From: a virus
Reading direction: 5' to 3' (one strand)
Virus record (IMG/VR): IMGVR_UViG_3300018063_000015
Coordinates: 1-56,611 of that record
DNA length: 56,611 nt
This document shows, piece by piece, positions 51,379 through 56,611 of the stretch (positions within the stretch are counted from its first letter, which is position 1; each line of letters starts with the position of its first letter). A program made the translations under genes and the position numbers. The notes under the pieces are model-generated. The model saw only the letters and a list, made by a program, of their open reading frames with translations, ran no database searches and was not told the DNA's origin.

Positions 51379-51523
51379 AATCATGCTTATTAATGTTGAA
51401 TTTTAGAAACATTTGGACTATTTCTTTATCTGATTTATTCGGGTCTTTTATTGAAATTCTTACAACTTGCGCTACAGCAAACTGTGATGGTGTAATTAAA
51501 GGCCACTGTGTTCTATTAGACAA
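51371..51523 (-). CDS. Hypothetical 50-residue protein (TTG start)
   Basis: The likely TTG at 51523 overlaps the upstream gene end; a longer ATG at 51568 is possible. The product is helical and polar (LSNRTQWPLITPSQFAVAQ, DPNKSDKEIVQMFLKF). The start is uncertain. No family recognised. Confidence 0.45.
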   Translation of the reverse strand: MSNRTQWPLITPSQFAVAQVVRISIKDPNKSDKEIVQMFLKFNINKHDYA

Positions 51524-51770
51524 GATCAAACTCAAATGGTTCACCTTTACCAGTAGAATCAAATTCACGAATGAAATGTGTTACCTCTAGTGGAAGATGC
51601 CAATTACGCTTTAGGGCTGTAACTAAATAAGCAGTGGTATGTGCTAGTGTAGTATCTAATGCACGAGCTATTGCTAAAGCTACTGGACATTGGCATTCAT
51701 AATCTTTGTTACCAGGCCCACGTGCGTTACGTCCAGCGATAATGTCTTCTTGTGTAACTTGTACTCTCAT
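51516..51770 (-). CDS. Small phage protein, VTQDHI/ECPVALAI family (third copy)
   Basis: The 84-residue product begins MRVQVTQEDIIAGRNARGPG and has CQCPVALAIARALD then HLPLEVTHFIREFDS. It aligns with 2643-2897 across its full length, down to the final PFEFDL. Position in the recombination operon does not reveal its role. Confidence 0.75.
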   Translation of the reverse strand: MRVQVTQEDIIAGRNARGPGNKDYECQCPVALAIARALDTTLAHTTAYLVTALKRNWHLPLEVTHFIREFDSTGKGEPFEFDLV

Positions 51771-51952
51771 CCTTTTATAATCCTTGCATCTTTAACTGCG
51801 TGTCTACCAACATGCGAAACTATTGACATCGGATAACTGCTACGCTTGCGTATCTTCTTTGGTGTAGGACCACCCCTAATTGCAGTGTGTGGATCATCCA
51901 TTCCTCTTGTTGAGTTGCTAAAAAATGCACTTAGCAATCCAGCTAAATTCAT
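51767..51952 (-). CDS. Hypothetical 61-residue basic protein
   Basis: ATG 51952 has GGGAGAACGA upstream and overlaps the previous stop (ATGA). The product (MNLAGLLSAFFSNSTRGMDD, then PTPKKIRKRSSYPMS) is basic and partly disordered. It may bind nucleic acid. Function unknown. Confidence 0.55.
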   Translation of the reverse strand: MNLAGLLSAFFSNSTRGMDDPHTAIRGGPTPKKIRKRSSYPMSIVSHVGRHAVKDARIIKG

Positions 51953-52254
51953 TCGTTCTCCCACTTATGCTTATGTGTACATTTACTATTAGGCAATAAA
52001 TCTGCTATTTGATTAAGAAGCACAAAAACGTCTTCTTCAGTAAGGTTCCCCTCTACATCATGTGTTACTGATGTTGCATAACATAGTTGTCCATCGTGAA
52101 GAACTGCTAATTCGTACAATCCTTCTTTACCACCATACGACCATGGATTGCATATAACGCTCGCCCCATAGCTATTAGGAAACTCATGTATGGCTTGTGA
52201 ACCTTCACCCACTGGATGTACACCAGCTTTTATTGGAATCATGCCTTCACGCAT
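51949..52254 (-). CDS. Hypothetical 101-residue protein downstream of a structured RNA
   Basis: The gene begins 25 bases after the pseudoknotted RNA candidate. The product has GSQAIHEFPNSYGASVICNP, YELAVLHDGQLCYATSVTHD and TEEDVFVLLNQIADLLP, a small alpha/beta pattern. GGGGAAAG precedes the ATG. It is a candidate target of regulation by the RNA. Confidence 0.65.
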   Translation of the reverse strand: MREGMIPIKAGVHPVGEGSQAIHEFPNSYGASVICNPWSYGGKEGLYELAVLHDGQLCYATSVTHDVEGNLTEEDVFVLLNQIADLLPNSKCTHKHKWENE

Positions 52255-52278
52255 TATATAAGCTTTCCCCTTTTAATT

Positions 52279-52381
52279 TAACCAGGCCAGTGTGCGCTAC
52301 CTAGTTTGCAAGCGTCTAGTCACCAGGGCCAGAAGGGAGCCCTGTAGCTCACACTCGTTACTGCTTGCTACAGCCTGGTTA
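52279..52381 (-). ncRNA. Compact pseudoknotted RNA candidate in the leftward operon
   Basis: All of this 103-base gap can pair. TAACCAGGC (52279-52287) pairs with GCCTGGTTA (52373-52381). AGTGTGCGCTAC (52289-52300) pairs with GTAGCTCACACT (52344-52355), with one mismatch. AGGGC (52325-52329) pairs with GCCCT (52339-52343), and CTAG with CTAG (52301-52319). The loop of the last hairpin holds GCAAGC (52308-52313), complementary to GCTTGC (52363-52368) outside, a likely pseudoknot. It may be a riboswitch-like or processing element. Not matched by eye to a known class. Confidence 0.55.
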
Positions 52382-52387
52382 TCTATC

Positions 52388-52819
52388 TTACCAGCTTCCA
52401 CCTTTCTTGGCTTTACCTGTTGCTGCTACGCTGTCACGTGACCTTACTGCTTTCACATCATCCTGTGTTTCACCTTCATAATCACGATGTCGCACAAGAA
52501 TCCTGCACTTCGTTCCATACAACGGTGGAAACAAGTCGTCGGTGTCCCATGGTCCCTCTAGTACAGTTGGATCGGCACCTAGCTCTACCGCTGCACCCTT
52601 GATGTACGGCAGTGCTTTAGCACTAAGGCTATAGAATCTCCAACACTTGTGGCCGTCCTCGCGTGGGTCTTCGATAGTGAATTCTAGTGTAGCACCAGCT
52701 TCGCCCTTTTTACCAGCACTATCGACTGATTTACAACCAGTTAGTACTGCATCATACCAATCGGGTTCTGCTACTGGCTTAAAACCTGTCGCTACGCCTT
52801 GTGTATTTACAGTAACCAT
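52388..52819 (-). CDS. Single-stranded DNA-binding-like protein (DUF669 type)
   Basis: The 143-residue product has a small OB-like strand pattern (VAEPDWYDAVLTGCKSVDSA, ATLEFTIEDPREDGHKCWRF) followed by helix LSAKALPYIKGAAVELGADP and a charged C-terminal tail ending GSW. DUF669 proteins act as phage ssDNA-binding partners of recombinases. It lies next to the Sak4-like gene region, which supports this. Assignment is moderate. Confidence 0.65.
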   Translation of the reverse strand: MVTVNTQGVATGFKPVAEPDWYDAVLTGCKSVDSAGKKGEAGATLEFTIEDPREDGHKCWRFYSLSAKALPYIKGAAVELGADPTVLEGPWDTDDLFPPLYGTKCRILVRHRDYEGETQDDVKAVRSRDSVAATGKAKKGGSW

Positions 52820-52849
52820 GGTTCTTGTTATCCTTTCTTGTTTTACGTC

Positions 52850-52882
52850 AGAGTTAGAGTTAGAGTTAGAGTTAGAGCTCTG
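52850..52882 (-). repeat. Tandem hexamer tract with end palindrome
   Basis: Four GAGTTA units (plus strand) are followed by GAGCTCTG, so the ends CAGAG and CTCTG can pair. It lies in the 83-base gap between two genes, just upstream of the SSB-like gene. The tract could slip during replication and change promoter or leader spacing. Confidence 0.6.
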
Positions 52883-52902
52883 GCCTCACACAAGCAACTA
52901 TA

Positions 52903-53067
52903 TCACCCCCCTTCCGCAAACTTATTATGAAACGCCTGTTCTTGTTCTAATCGCTTTATTCCATCTGGTATATCACGAAGTCTCATGACAAAATCTATAT
53001 TCGATGATTCACCATATTTATATACAAGTCTGTCTGCCATCCAATTTAAGAATTCATAATCTAACAT
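52903..53067 (-). CDS. Hypothetical 54-residue phage protein
   Basis: The frame from ATG 53067 encodes MLDYEFLNWMADRLVYKYGE and continues NIDFVMRLRDIPDGIKRLEQ. Small proteins with the start pattern E-F-L-x-W-M/I-A-D-R-L-V-Y-x-Y-G-E occur in many phages. Function unknown. It is helical and acidic. Confidence 0.65.
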   Translation of the reverse strand: MLDYEFLNWMADRLVYKYGESSNIDFVMRLRDIPDGIKRLEQEQAFHNKFAEGG

Positions 53068-53071
53068 TGTG

Positions 53072-53272
53072 TTACGTAGGCCAAGGCTTACTCCTTTCTA
53101 TCATTTCTGTTCTGTTAAACGTCCAATAATCACGATATTCTGCTGGACAAGCATTACATATCCAAAGTCTTAAGAATCCTACGTCTGGTGAATACTGCAA
53201 GCCTCTCCAATTATCTGTGTCATAGCTGCCACACACTGGACAGCGAGACTCAGCAGGCTTTACTTCGGCCAT
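53072..53272 (-). CDS. Zinc-finger protein, 66 residues
   Basis: Start at ATG 53272 is favoured because a longer frame would overlap the Sak4-like gene by 127 bases. The product has C-P-V-C near residue 11 and C-N-A-C near residue 39, a zinc pair pattern. It overlaps the upstream gene end by 13 bases. Possibly binds DNA near recombination complexes. Confidence 0.65.
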   Translation of the reverse strand: MAEVKPAESRCPVCGSYDTDNWRGLQYSPDVGFLRLWICNACPAEYRDYWTFNRTEMIERSKPWPT

Positions 53273-54066
53273 TTTTTGTCTCCCCTTACAACGTCTATCA
53301 CGGTACCCAAGTGTGGGCCATTTGCTATATCTATTACGAAAGTAAGAGGTACAGTGGCAGCAGCGTCTGATGGGCTGCATTGCCACTTGCTGACATGCTT
53401 GTTACTATACTCAAAATGCAAAACTCTAGACTGATCTTTTTCATCGGTCTCAATATAACCTATAAATGGCAAAATTCCTGGTATTTTGTCGTAGAGTGCT
53501 GGATTTGCTTGGATCGTAGCGTAGTAAGGCTTCTTTTTATCGGCCATATCCCACGCCGTGAATATGATGTTTATACCATCACGACGAGATACGTTTCTTA
53601 GGTCACGTATTTTAGCTAAAACATCACGAGTGACTCTATTCCATTGAGGCCATGATACTTGTTCTTCTATATCTAATTTGTCTGTACCAAATACATCACG
53701 AATTTTAATGTCTATCAATTCACTAATGTTATCTACAGTAATTGTATGATAATGACCGCGTGTTTCACCAGCTATTACTGCATCGACTACTACTTCAAAC
53801 TTGTCCCAATCTGCTATTGGTACAAACTCACAATCTGTACGATGTCTGATTGATTGTATATTACCTTCTATATCTAAATAGAGGTTCTTTTGATCATGTG
53901 GTACAAATTCACTATCACATACTGTAGCTGCTAACGTAGTCTTTCCACCACCGCCTCGTGACACAAGTAATAGACAAGTACCTTGGACCTGTGACGCACT
54001 GACTGGAAATACATCAATACCGCCCAATTTACGCACTGACTGAGGGGTTAATACCATCGGTTTCAT
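53260..54066 (-). CDS. Sak4-like recombination ATPase (AAA_24)
   Basis: The 268-residue product has LLVSRGGGGKTTLAATVCDS (Walker A) and ITVDNISELID near residue 110 (Walker B). GINIIFTAWDMADKKKPYYA lies near the C-terminal half. This matches phage AAA_24 / Sak4-like proteins, which act as ATP-dependent single-strand annealing or RecA-like recombinases. It precedes an SSB-like gene and follows small genes and a nuclease, a classic recombination module. Confidence 0.85.
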   Translation of the reverse strand: MKPMVLTPQSVRKLGGIDVFPVSASQVQGTCLLLVSRGGGGKTTLAATVCDSEFVPHDQKNLYLDIEGNIQSIRHRTDCEFVPIADWDKFEVVVDAVIAGETRGHYHTITVDNISELIDIKIRDVFGTDKLDIEEQVSWPQWNRVTRDVLAKIRDLRNVSRRDGINIIFTAWDMADKKKPYYATIQANPALYDKIPGILPFIGYIETDEKDQSRVLHFEYSNKHVSKWQCSPSDAAATVPLTFVIDIANGPHLGTVIDVVRGDKKWPK

Positions 54067-54302
54067 CGAGTAAATACGTCAGGAATAGGATTAGCTAGCT
54101 CTTTAAGAACTTCTGTCAGAAGGCTACTAAACTCGTCAAATGGCATTTTAACATCAAAACCTTCCACTCTACAATCACACAATGTAATTGCAGCTTCTAA
54201 TGCTACTGGTGTTACTTTGTTGCCATTGCTTGTAGCTTCACTGACCATGATAGCTATTAGCAAGGCTTCTTCTACAGTTTTTGGGCCAGTTTTTATTTTC
54301 AT
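54063..54302 (-). CDS. Hypothetical 79-residue protein
   Basis: The product (KTVEEALLIAIMVSEATSNG, then CDCRVEGFDVKMPFDEFSSL) is helical and overlaps the Sak4-like gene start by 4 bases. It could be a small partner protein. Function unknown. Confidence 0.6.
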   Translation of the reverse strand: MKIKTGPKTVEEALLIAIMVSEATSNGNKVTPVALEAAITLCDCRVEGFDVKMPFDEFSSLLTEVLKELANPIPDVFTR

Positions 54303-54307
54303 TTACT

Positions 54308-54562
54308 TTAATTCCTTGAGAAATTCATCCAGACTTTACTCTCATTTATACTTTCAAACAACTGAACTAACACTTCCTGTTGTTCCTCGTTTGACATAGC
54401 TGCCACTACTTGGTAGTCATCTTTGTTTACTAACCTGTTAAAGAGTAGATAAGCCACTGCGATCTTCTGTACTCCAAAATTGGGAGCTATCTGAAACGCA
54501 GTTATATTCATTTCATCTGACGTATCTGTAGGGTCTAGCCTAAACTTAAATTTAATCACCAT
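54308..54562 (-). CDS. Hypothetical 84-residue protein
   Basis: The product begins MVIKFKFRLDPTDTSDEMNI and continues with helices (FGVQKIAVAYLLFNRLV). The ATG overlaps the upstream membrane gene end. Function unknown. Confidence 0.6.
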   Translation of the reverse strand: MVIKFKFRLDPTDTSDEMNITAFQIAPNFGVQKIAVAYLLFNRLVNKDDYQVVAAMSNEEQQEVLVQLFESINESKVWMNFSRN

Positions 54563-54696
54563 TTGTGTGGTCTATTGAGCATGAAATCAAATATTCGGGT
54601 TGCTGTTTCTACAGCTGTAAGCAATAATACTGTAAGTACTACCAATGCAATCCATGCACTAACAATCAACAAAGGTACATGATACCATTCAATCAC
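54556..54696 (-). CDS. 46-residue single-pass membrane protein (GTG start)
   Basis: The GTG at 54696 overlaps the nuclease stop (TAGTG). The product begins MIEWYHVPLLIVSAWIALVV and continues into LTVLLLTAVETATRIF, one membrane span with a basic end. Role unknown. Confidence 0.55.
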   Translation of the reverse strand: MIEWYHVPLLIVSAWIALVVLTVLLLTAVETATRIFDFMLNRPHKW

Positions 54697-55676
54697 TATG
54701 ATACCTCAGTCTCAAAAGCTGGAGTCCTTTCTCGTTTCTTATACTTGGTTGACAGGATAAAATCATAGTCTTCTCCGAAACTGTCGCTCTCACACAAATC
54801 ATATACTCCACAATTTGGGCAGGTCCAATCTATAGACTTAGTTATTGCTGGAAGAGACGCTGCTTCATTTACATCTTGTGCTAGATATTCTCCTGTTTGA
54901 TCTATAAAATGCTGATTAACTGTGATTAGTCTGCGTAAGAACAAGTCCTCAAATTTCTTACCGGTTGGTACAGTTGCACGACTCCACAAACCATCATAAG
55001 CAATTCCTTGTGGATTTAATCCCAATTGCTGTCCTATCCACATATAGCGGGCAAATTGTGGATTCCTATATAATTGTCGCATATCAGGGTGTCTGTCCCA
55101 CGTTTTATGTTCTAGAATCCATATGTCACCACGCTCGTTAGCTACAAGGCCATCTAGCGTGCCCTCTAGCTGATGCCAACAACAACAAACACAGTCTTCA
55201 CTCTCACAGTCCAGACCAAGCTCGTGAGTGTAACACTTACTGCACAAACAAGGCCCTATACAATTATGATAAGTACCTGGTATTTTAACTAGACATGGCT
55301 GCTCCGCACTGATTAGTGTCCATCCTGGTGAGAGTGGTGTGGTGTACATGGCCTGATAATTAGCCATCATAGCTGCACCAATACGTACTGCTTCGCCGTA
55401 TGGTATCAATTCTTCACGTGACATTCCAGCACCTACAGCTTCTTTATAAGCTGTAGCCATTTCAACTAAACGTATCTGTGCACGCTTATTGAAGAATTCA
55501 ACTGGATCACCGTCTGGTTGTGTAATCCAATCAAATAATGCTTGATGCATTAAAGAACCTAAGTCAAGTGGACGCTTTGTAACTATAGCAGTTAGTCCCT
55601 CACGGCTGAAGGACATCTTATCCCACTTCCATCTACAACGTTTTAGGATTTCTAATTCTGTAACACTCATTATCAC
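54696..55676 (-). CDS. Cas4/RecB-like PD-(D/E)XK nuclease with cysteine-rich insert
   Basis: The 326-residue product has QLEGTLDGLV (D175) and IWILEHKTW (E189-K191), the PD-(D/E)XK core, plus QFARYMW. Four cysteines fit the Fe-S cluster of Cas4/AddB: C14 and a C-terminal C-x2-C-x5-C in DWTCPNCGVYDLCES. Between the two halves is an insert (139-166) with nine cysteines (C-x3-C-x-C-x2-C, then C-x4-C-x-CCC), which may bind further metal. It probably resects DNA ends for the annealing module. Confidence 0.85.
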   Translation of the reverse strand: MIMSVTELEILKRCRWKWDKMSFSREGLTAIVTKRPLDLGSLMHQALFDWITQPDGDPVEFFNKRAQIRLVEMATAYKEAVGAGMSREELIPYGEAVRIGAAMMANYQAMYTTPLSPGWTLISAEQPCLVKIPGTYHNCIGPCLCSKCYTHELGLDCESEDCVCCCWHQLEGTLDGLVANERGDIWILEHKTWDRHPDMRQLYRNPQFARYMWIGQQLGLNPQGIAYDGLWSRATVPTGKKFEDLFLRRLITVNQHFIDQTGEYLAQDVNEAASLPAITKSIDWTCPNCGVYDLCESDSFGEDYDFILSTKYKKRERTPAFETEVS

Positions 55677-55867
55677 GGTTCGTTAGCCCTAATATATCTA
55701 CCATGACGAAACACTCCTACTGAGTAGCCATGCTTATCGCGAAATTCCTCTACTTGATCCATTACTTCATGTCTCTCATTGCCATCATCAAGTGCTAGAA
55801 TTGTTGCCATACACCACTCCAATGGATCGTCTAAGTTACCTTTGTTCAGATAATCCTGGAACTTCAT
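55673..55867 (-). CDS. Hypothetical 64-residue protein
   Basis: ATG 55867 is preceded by GGGAGG, so a frame extension to 55882 is rejected. The product starts MKFQDYLNKGNLDDPLEWCM and is acidic, then basic (VGVFRHGRYIRANEP). It overlaps the nuclease start by 4 bases. Function unknown. Confidence 0.6.
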   Translation of the reverse strand: MKFQDYLNKGNLDDPLEWCMATILALDDGNERHEVMDQVEEFRDKHGYSVGVFRHGRYIRANEP

Positions 55868-55994
55868 TATACGACCTCCCACACATTAAACAATAGCAAT
55901 TGTTGTTCTCGTCCAATATTATGTTACCTTTACATATTGGACATCTTGGTTCTGTTAGCAGTACTTCACCGCGCCGCTGTTTCAGCTTTAACAT
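55836..55994 (-). CDS. Zinc-ribbon protein, 52 residues
   Basis: The frame from ATG 55994 has C-P-I-C near residue 18 and C-Y-C-L-M-C near residue 33, a zinc-ribbon arrangement. It overlaps the next gene by 32 bases and the preceding by 29. Role unknown; it belongs to a group of small metal-binding proteins here. Confidence 0.55.
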   Translation of the reverse strand: MLKLKQRRGEVLLTEPRCPICKGNIILDENNNCYCLMCGRSYNEVPGLSEQR

Positions 55995-56130
55995 TTAGCA
56001 ATGATTCCATACATTCATCACAAATTGAAAAACTATTTATTTTACCTTGAATTGCATACTTTCCTTCTCTATGGCCGCAAAACTCACACCACATCCTATC
56101 GCCGTCGTCTCTATCTTTTATCTTAATCAT
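55966..56130 (-). CDS. Zinc-finger protein, 54 residues
   Basis: The frame from ATG 56130 encodes MIKIKDRDDGDRMWCEFCGH then SFSICDECMES, a C-x2-C and C-x2-C pair. It begins right next to the transglycosylase stop. Function unknown. Confidence 0.6.
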   Translation of the reverse strand: MIKIKDRDDGDRMWCEFCGHREGKYAIQGKINSFSICDECMESLLNVKAETAAR

Positions 56131-56514
56131 CTAAAAACAACTCCATTGGTGTCTTAATCGTAGTGGTGCTTCTCTACCAAACGCCCACGCAAACATATCT
56201 ATATCATAATAGACGGCGTGCTCGTGGCGTTCGACGTATACTTGTATTATATTTATACCCTGTTCTCTGTATGCTGGTGTGCTAAACCATGCTCCACGTG
56301 GGTGCCATTGTGCTACACCACGCTCACCAGAAGCACCTATTAGATTAGGATTGAATCCTGACTCGCATCGTGCTACTCGTAATAAAAGCTGTGGGTTAGC
56401 ACCATGTATTATTGCTCGATCAACTATTAGCTGTTCTATATCCATCCTTTCTTGTTGTGCATAACTGCTACTGCTGCCTGCAAAGATTAACAGCAGTATT
56501 GTGAACCATATCAA
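56131..56514 (-). CDS. Secreted lytic transglycosylase-like protein
   Basis: The TTG start at 56514 overlaps the upstream stop and has GGAAG upstream. The 127-residue product has a signal peptide-like start (MIWFTILLLIFAGSSSSYAQ). It then shows VARCESGFNPN with catalytic-type Glu and GASGERGVAQWHPRGAW, matching the SLT fold. It cleaves the glycan chain of peptidoglycan. It lies in the replication operon, not the lysis cassette, so it may act at DNA entry or as a virion part. Confidence 0.8.
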   Translation of the reverse strand: MIWFTILLLIFAGSSSSYAQQERMDIEQLIVDRAIIHGANPQLLLRVARCESGFNPNLIGASGERGVAQWHPRGAWFSTPAYREQGINIIQVYVERHEHAVYYDIDMFAWAFGREAPLRLRHQWSCF

Positions 56515-56611
56515 CTACTTCCTACAAAGTAATCACAGGTTAGCATACCACACACGCTGCACGTTCCGTCTGGTAACTTATGTACTGCTTCCTGTTTGCA
56601 ATTAGGATTTA
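56511..56611 (-). CDS. Zinc-ribbon-like protein, C-terminal fragment (cut by window edge)
   Basis: The last 32 codons before the stop are visible; the reading starts beyond the right edge. The visible part has a cysteine, then C-S-V-C-G and a fourth cysteine (PDGTCSVCGMLTCDYFVG), a ribbon. The stop overlaps the TTG of the transglycosylase gene. Product unknown. Confidence 0.55.
   Translation of the reverse strand, partial: NPNCKQEAVHKLPDGTCSVCGMLTCDYFVGSS

Noticed and set aside
1-56611. Closed circular genome joined at the window ends
   Set aside because: Joining the ends would stop the SNF2-type helicase after about three more codons, removing its second domain, and would leave the right-edge zinc protein without a clear start. 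Read evidence would be needed.
1-56611. Integrase or excisionase genes indicating a temperate phage
   Set aside because: No tyrosine or serine recombinase motifs were seen in any frame; small DNA-binding proteins are present but do not by themselves imply lysogeny.

Overview
The window is almost certainly the genome, or nearly all of it, of a tailed double-stranded DNA bacteriophage with a long non-contractile tail (siphovirus-like Caudoviricetes). It holds a terminase pair, portal, prohead protease/scaffold-like protein, major capsid protein candidate, tail tube proteins, tail chaperones, a 1348-residue tape measure, distal tail proteins, a lysis cassette, and a replication/recombination set with its own family A DNA polymerase, primase-helicase, Sak4-like ATPase and Cas4-like nuclease. 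No integrase, recognisable CI-type repressor, tRNA or rRNA was seen, so a lytic lifestyle is the simpler reading. Shine-Dalgarno sequences (AGGAG/GGAGG types) precede many genes. ATGA and TAATG overlaps are common, so many starts are probably translationally coupled. The host cannot be fixed from the sequence. The gene content resembles phages of Actinobacteria or Chloroflexota, but that is only an impression.

Layout. Positions 1-5248 are read leftward: a SNF2-type helicase cut by the window edge, about ten small genes (several zinc-ribbon proteins), and two regulator-like proteins. Positions 5249-6523 form a 1.3 kb divergent control region with an operator-like inverted repeat, two families of short repeats and a candidate large structured RNA. 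Positions 6524-8255 hold a rightward run of very small genes ending in a terminator. After an AT-rich, gene-free stretch (8256-8698) comes a rightward structural operon (8699-41393): packaging (TerL carries an intein), capsid, tail spike and lectin-like proteins, an unusual 7 kb sugar-nucleotide/glycosyltransferase cassette (20438-27131), connector proteins, duplicated tail tube/propeller proteins, tape measure, fibres, a papain-fold peptidase, a CAP-domain protein, holin-like proteins, a glycosidase-like lysin and an amidase. It meets the leftward operon (56611-41368) tail to tail. That operon encodes recombination (Cas4-like nuclease, Sak4-like ATPase, SSB-like protein), a compact pseudoknotted RNA candidate, primase-helicase, a uracil-DNA glycosylase/DNA polymerase I fusion, an Arc-like repressor, an HNH endonuclease, a RuvC-like resolvase, dCTP deaminase, a displaced tail protein and small regulators.

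How the parts may fit. The dCTP deaminase and the glycosylase fused to the polymerase point to active management of dUTP/uracil. Sak4-like, SSB-like and nuclease genes form a single-strand annealing module. The glycosylation cassette sits inside the virion operon, which suggests sugar decoration of a virion protein or alteration of a host surface glycan. Both window ends cut leftward genes. If the ends were joined, the helicase would stop after about three more codons and lack its C-terminal half, so the window should not be treated as a closed circle without read evidence.
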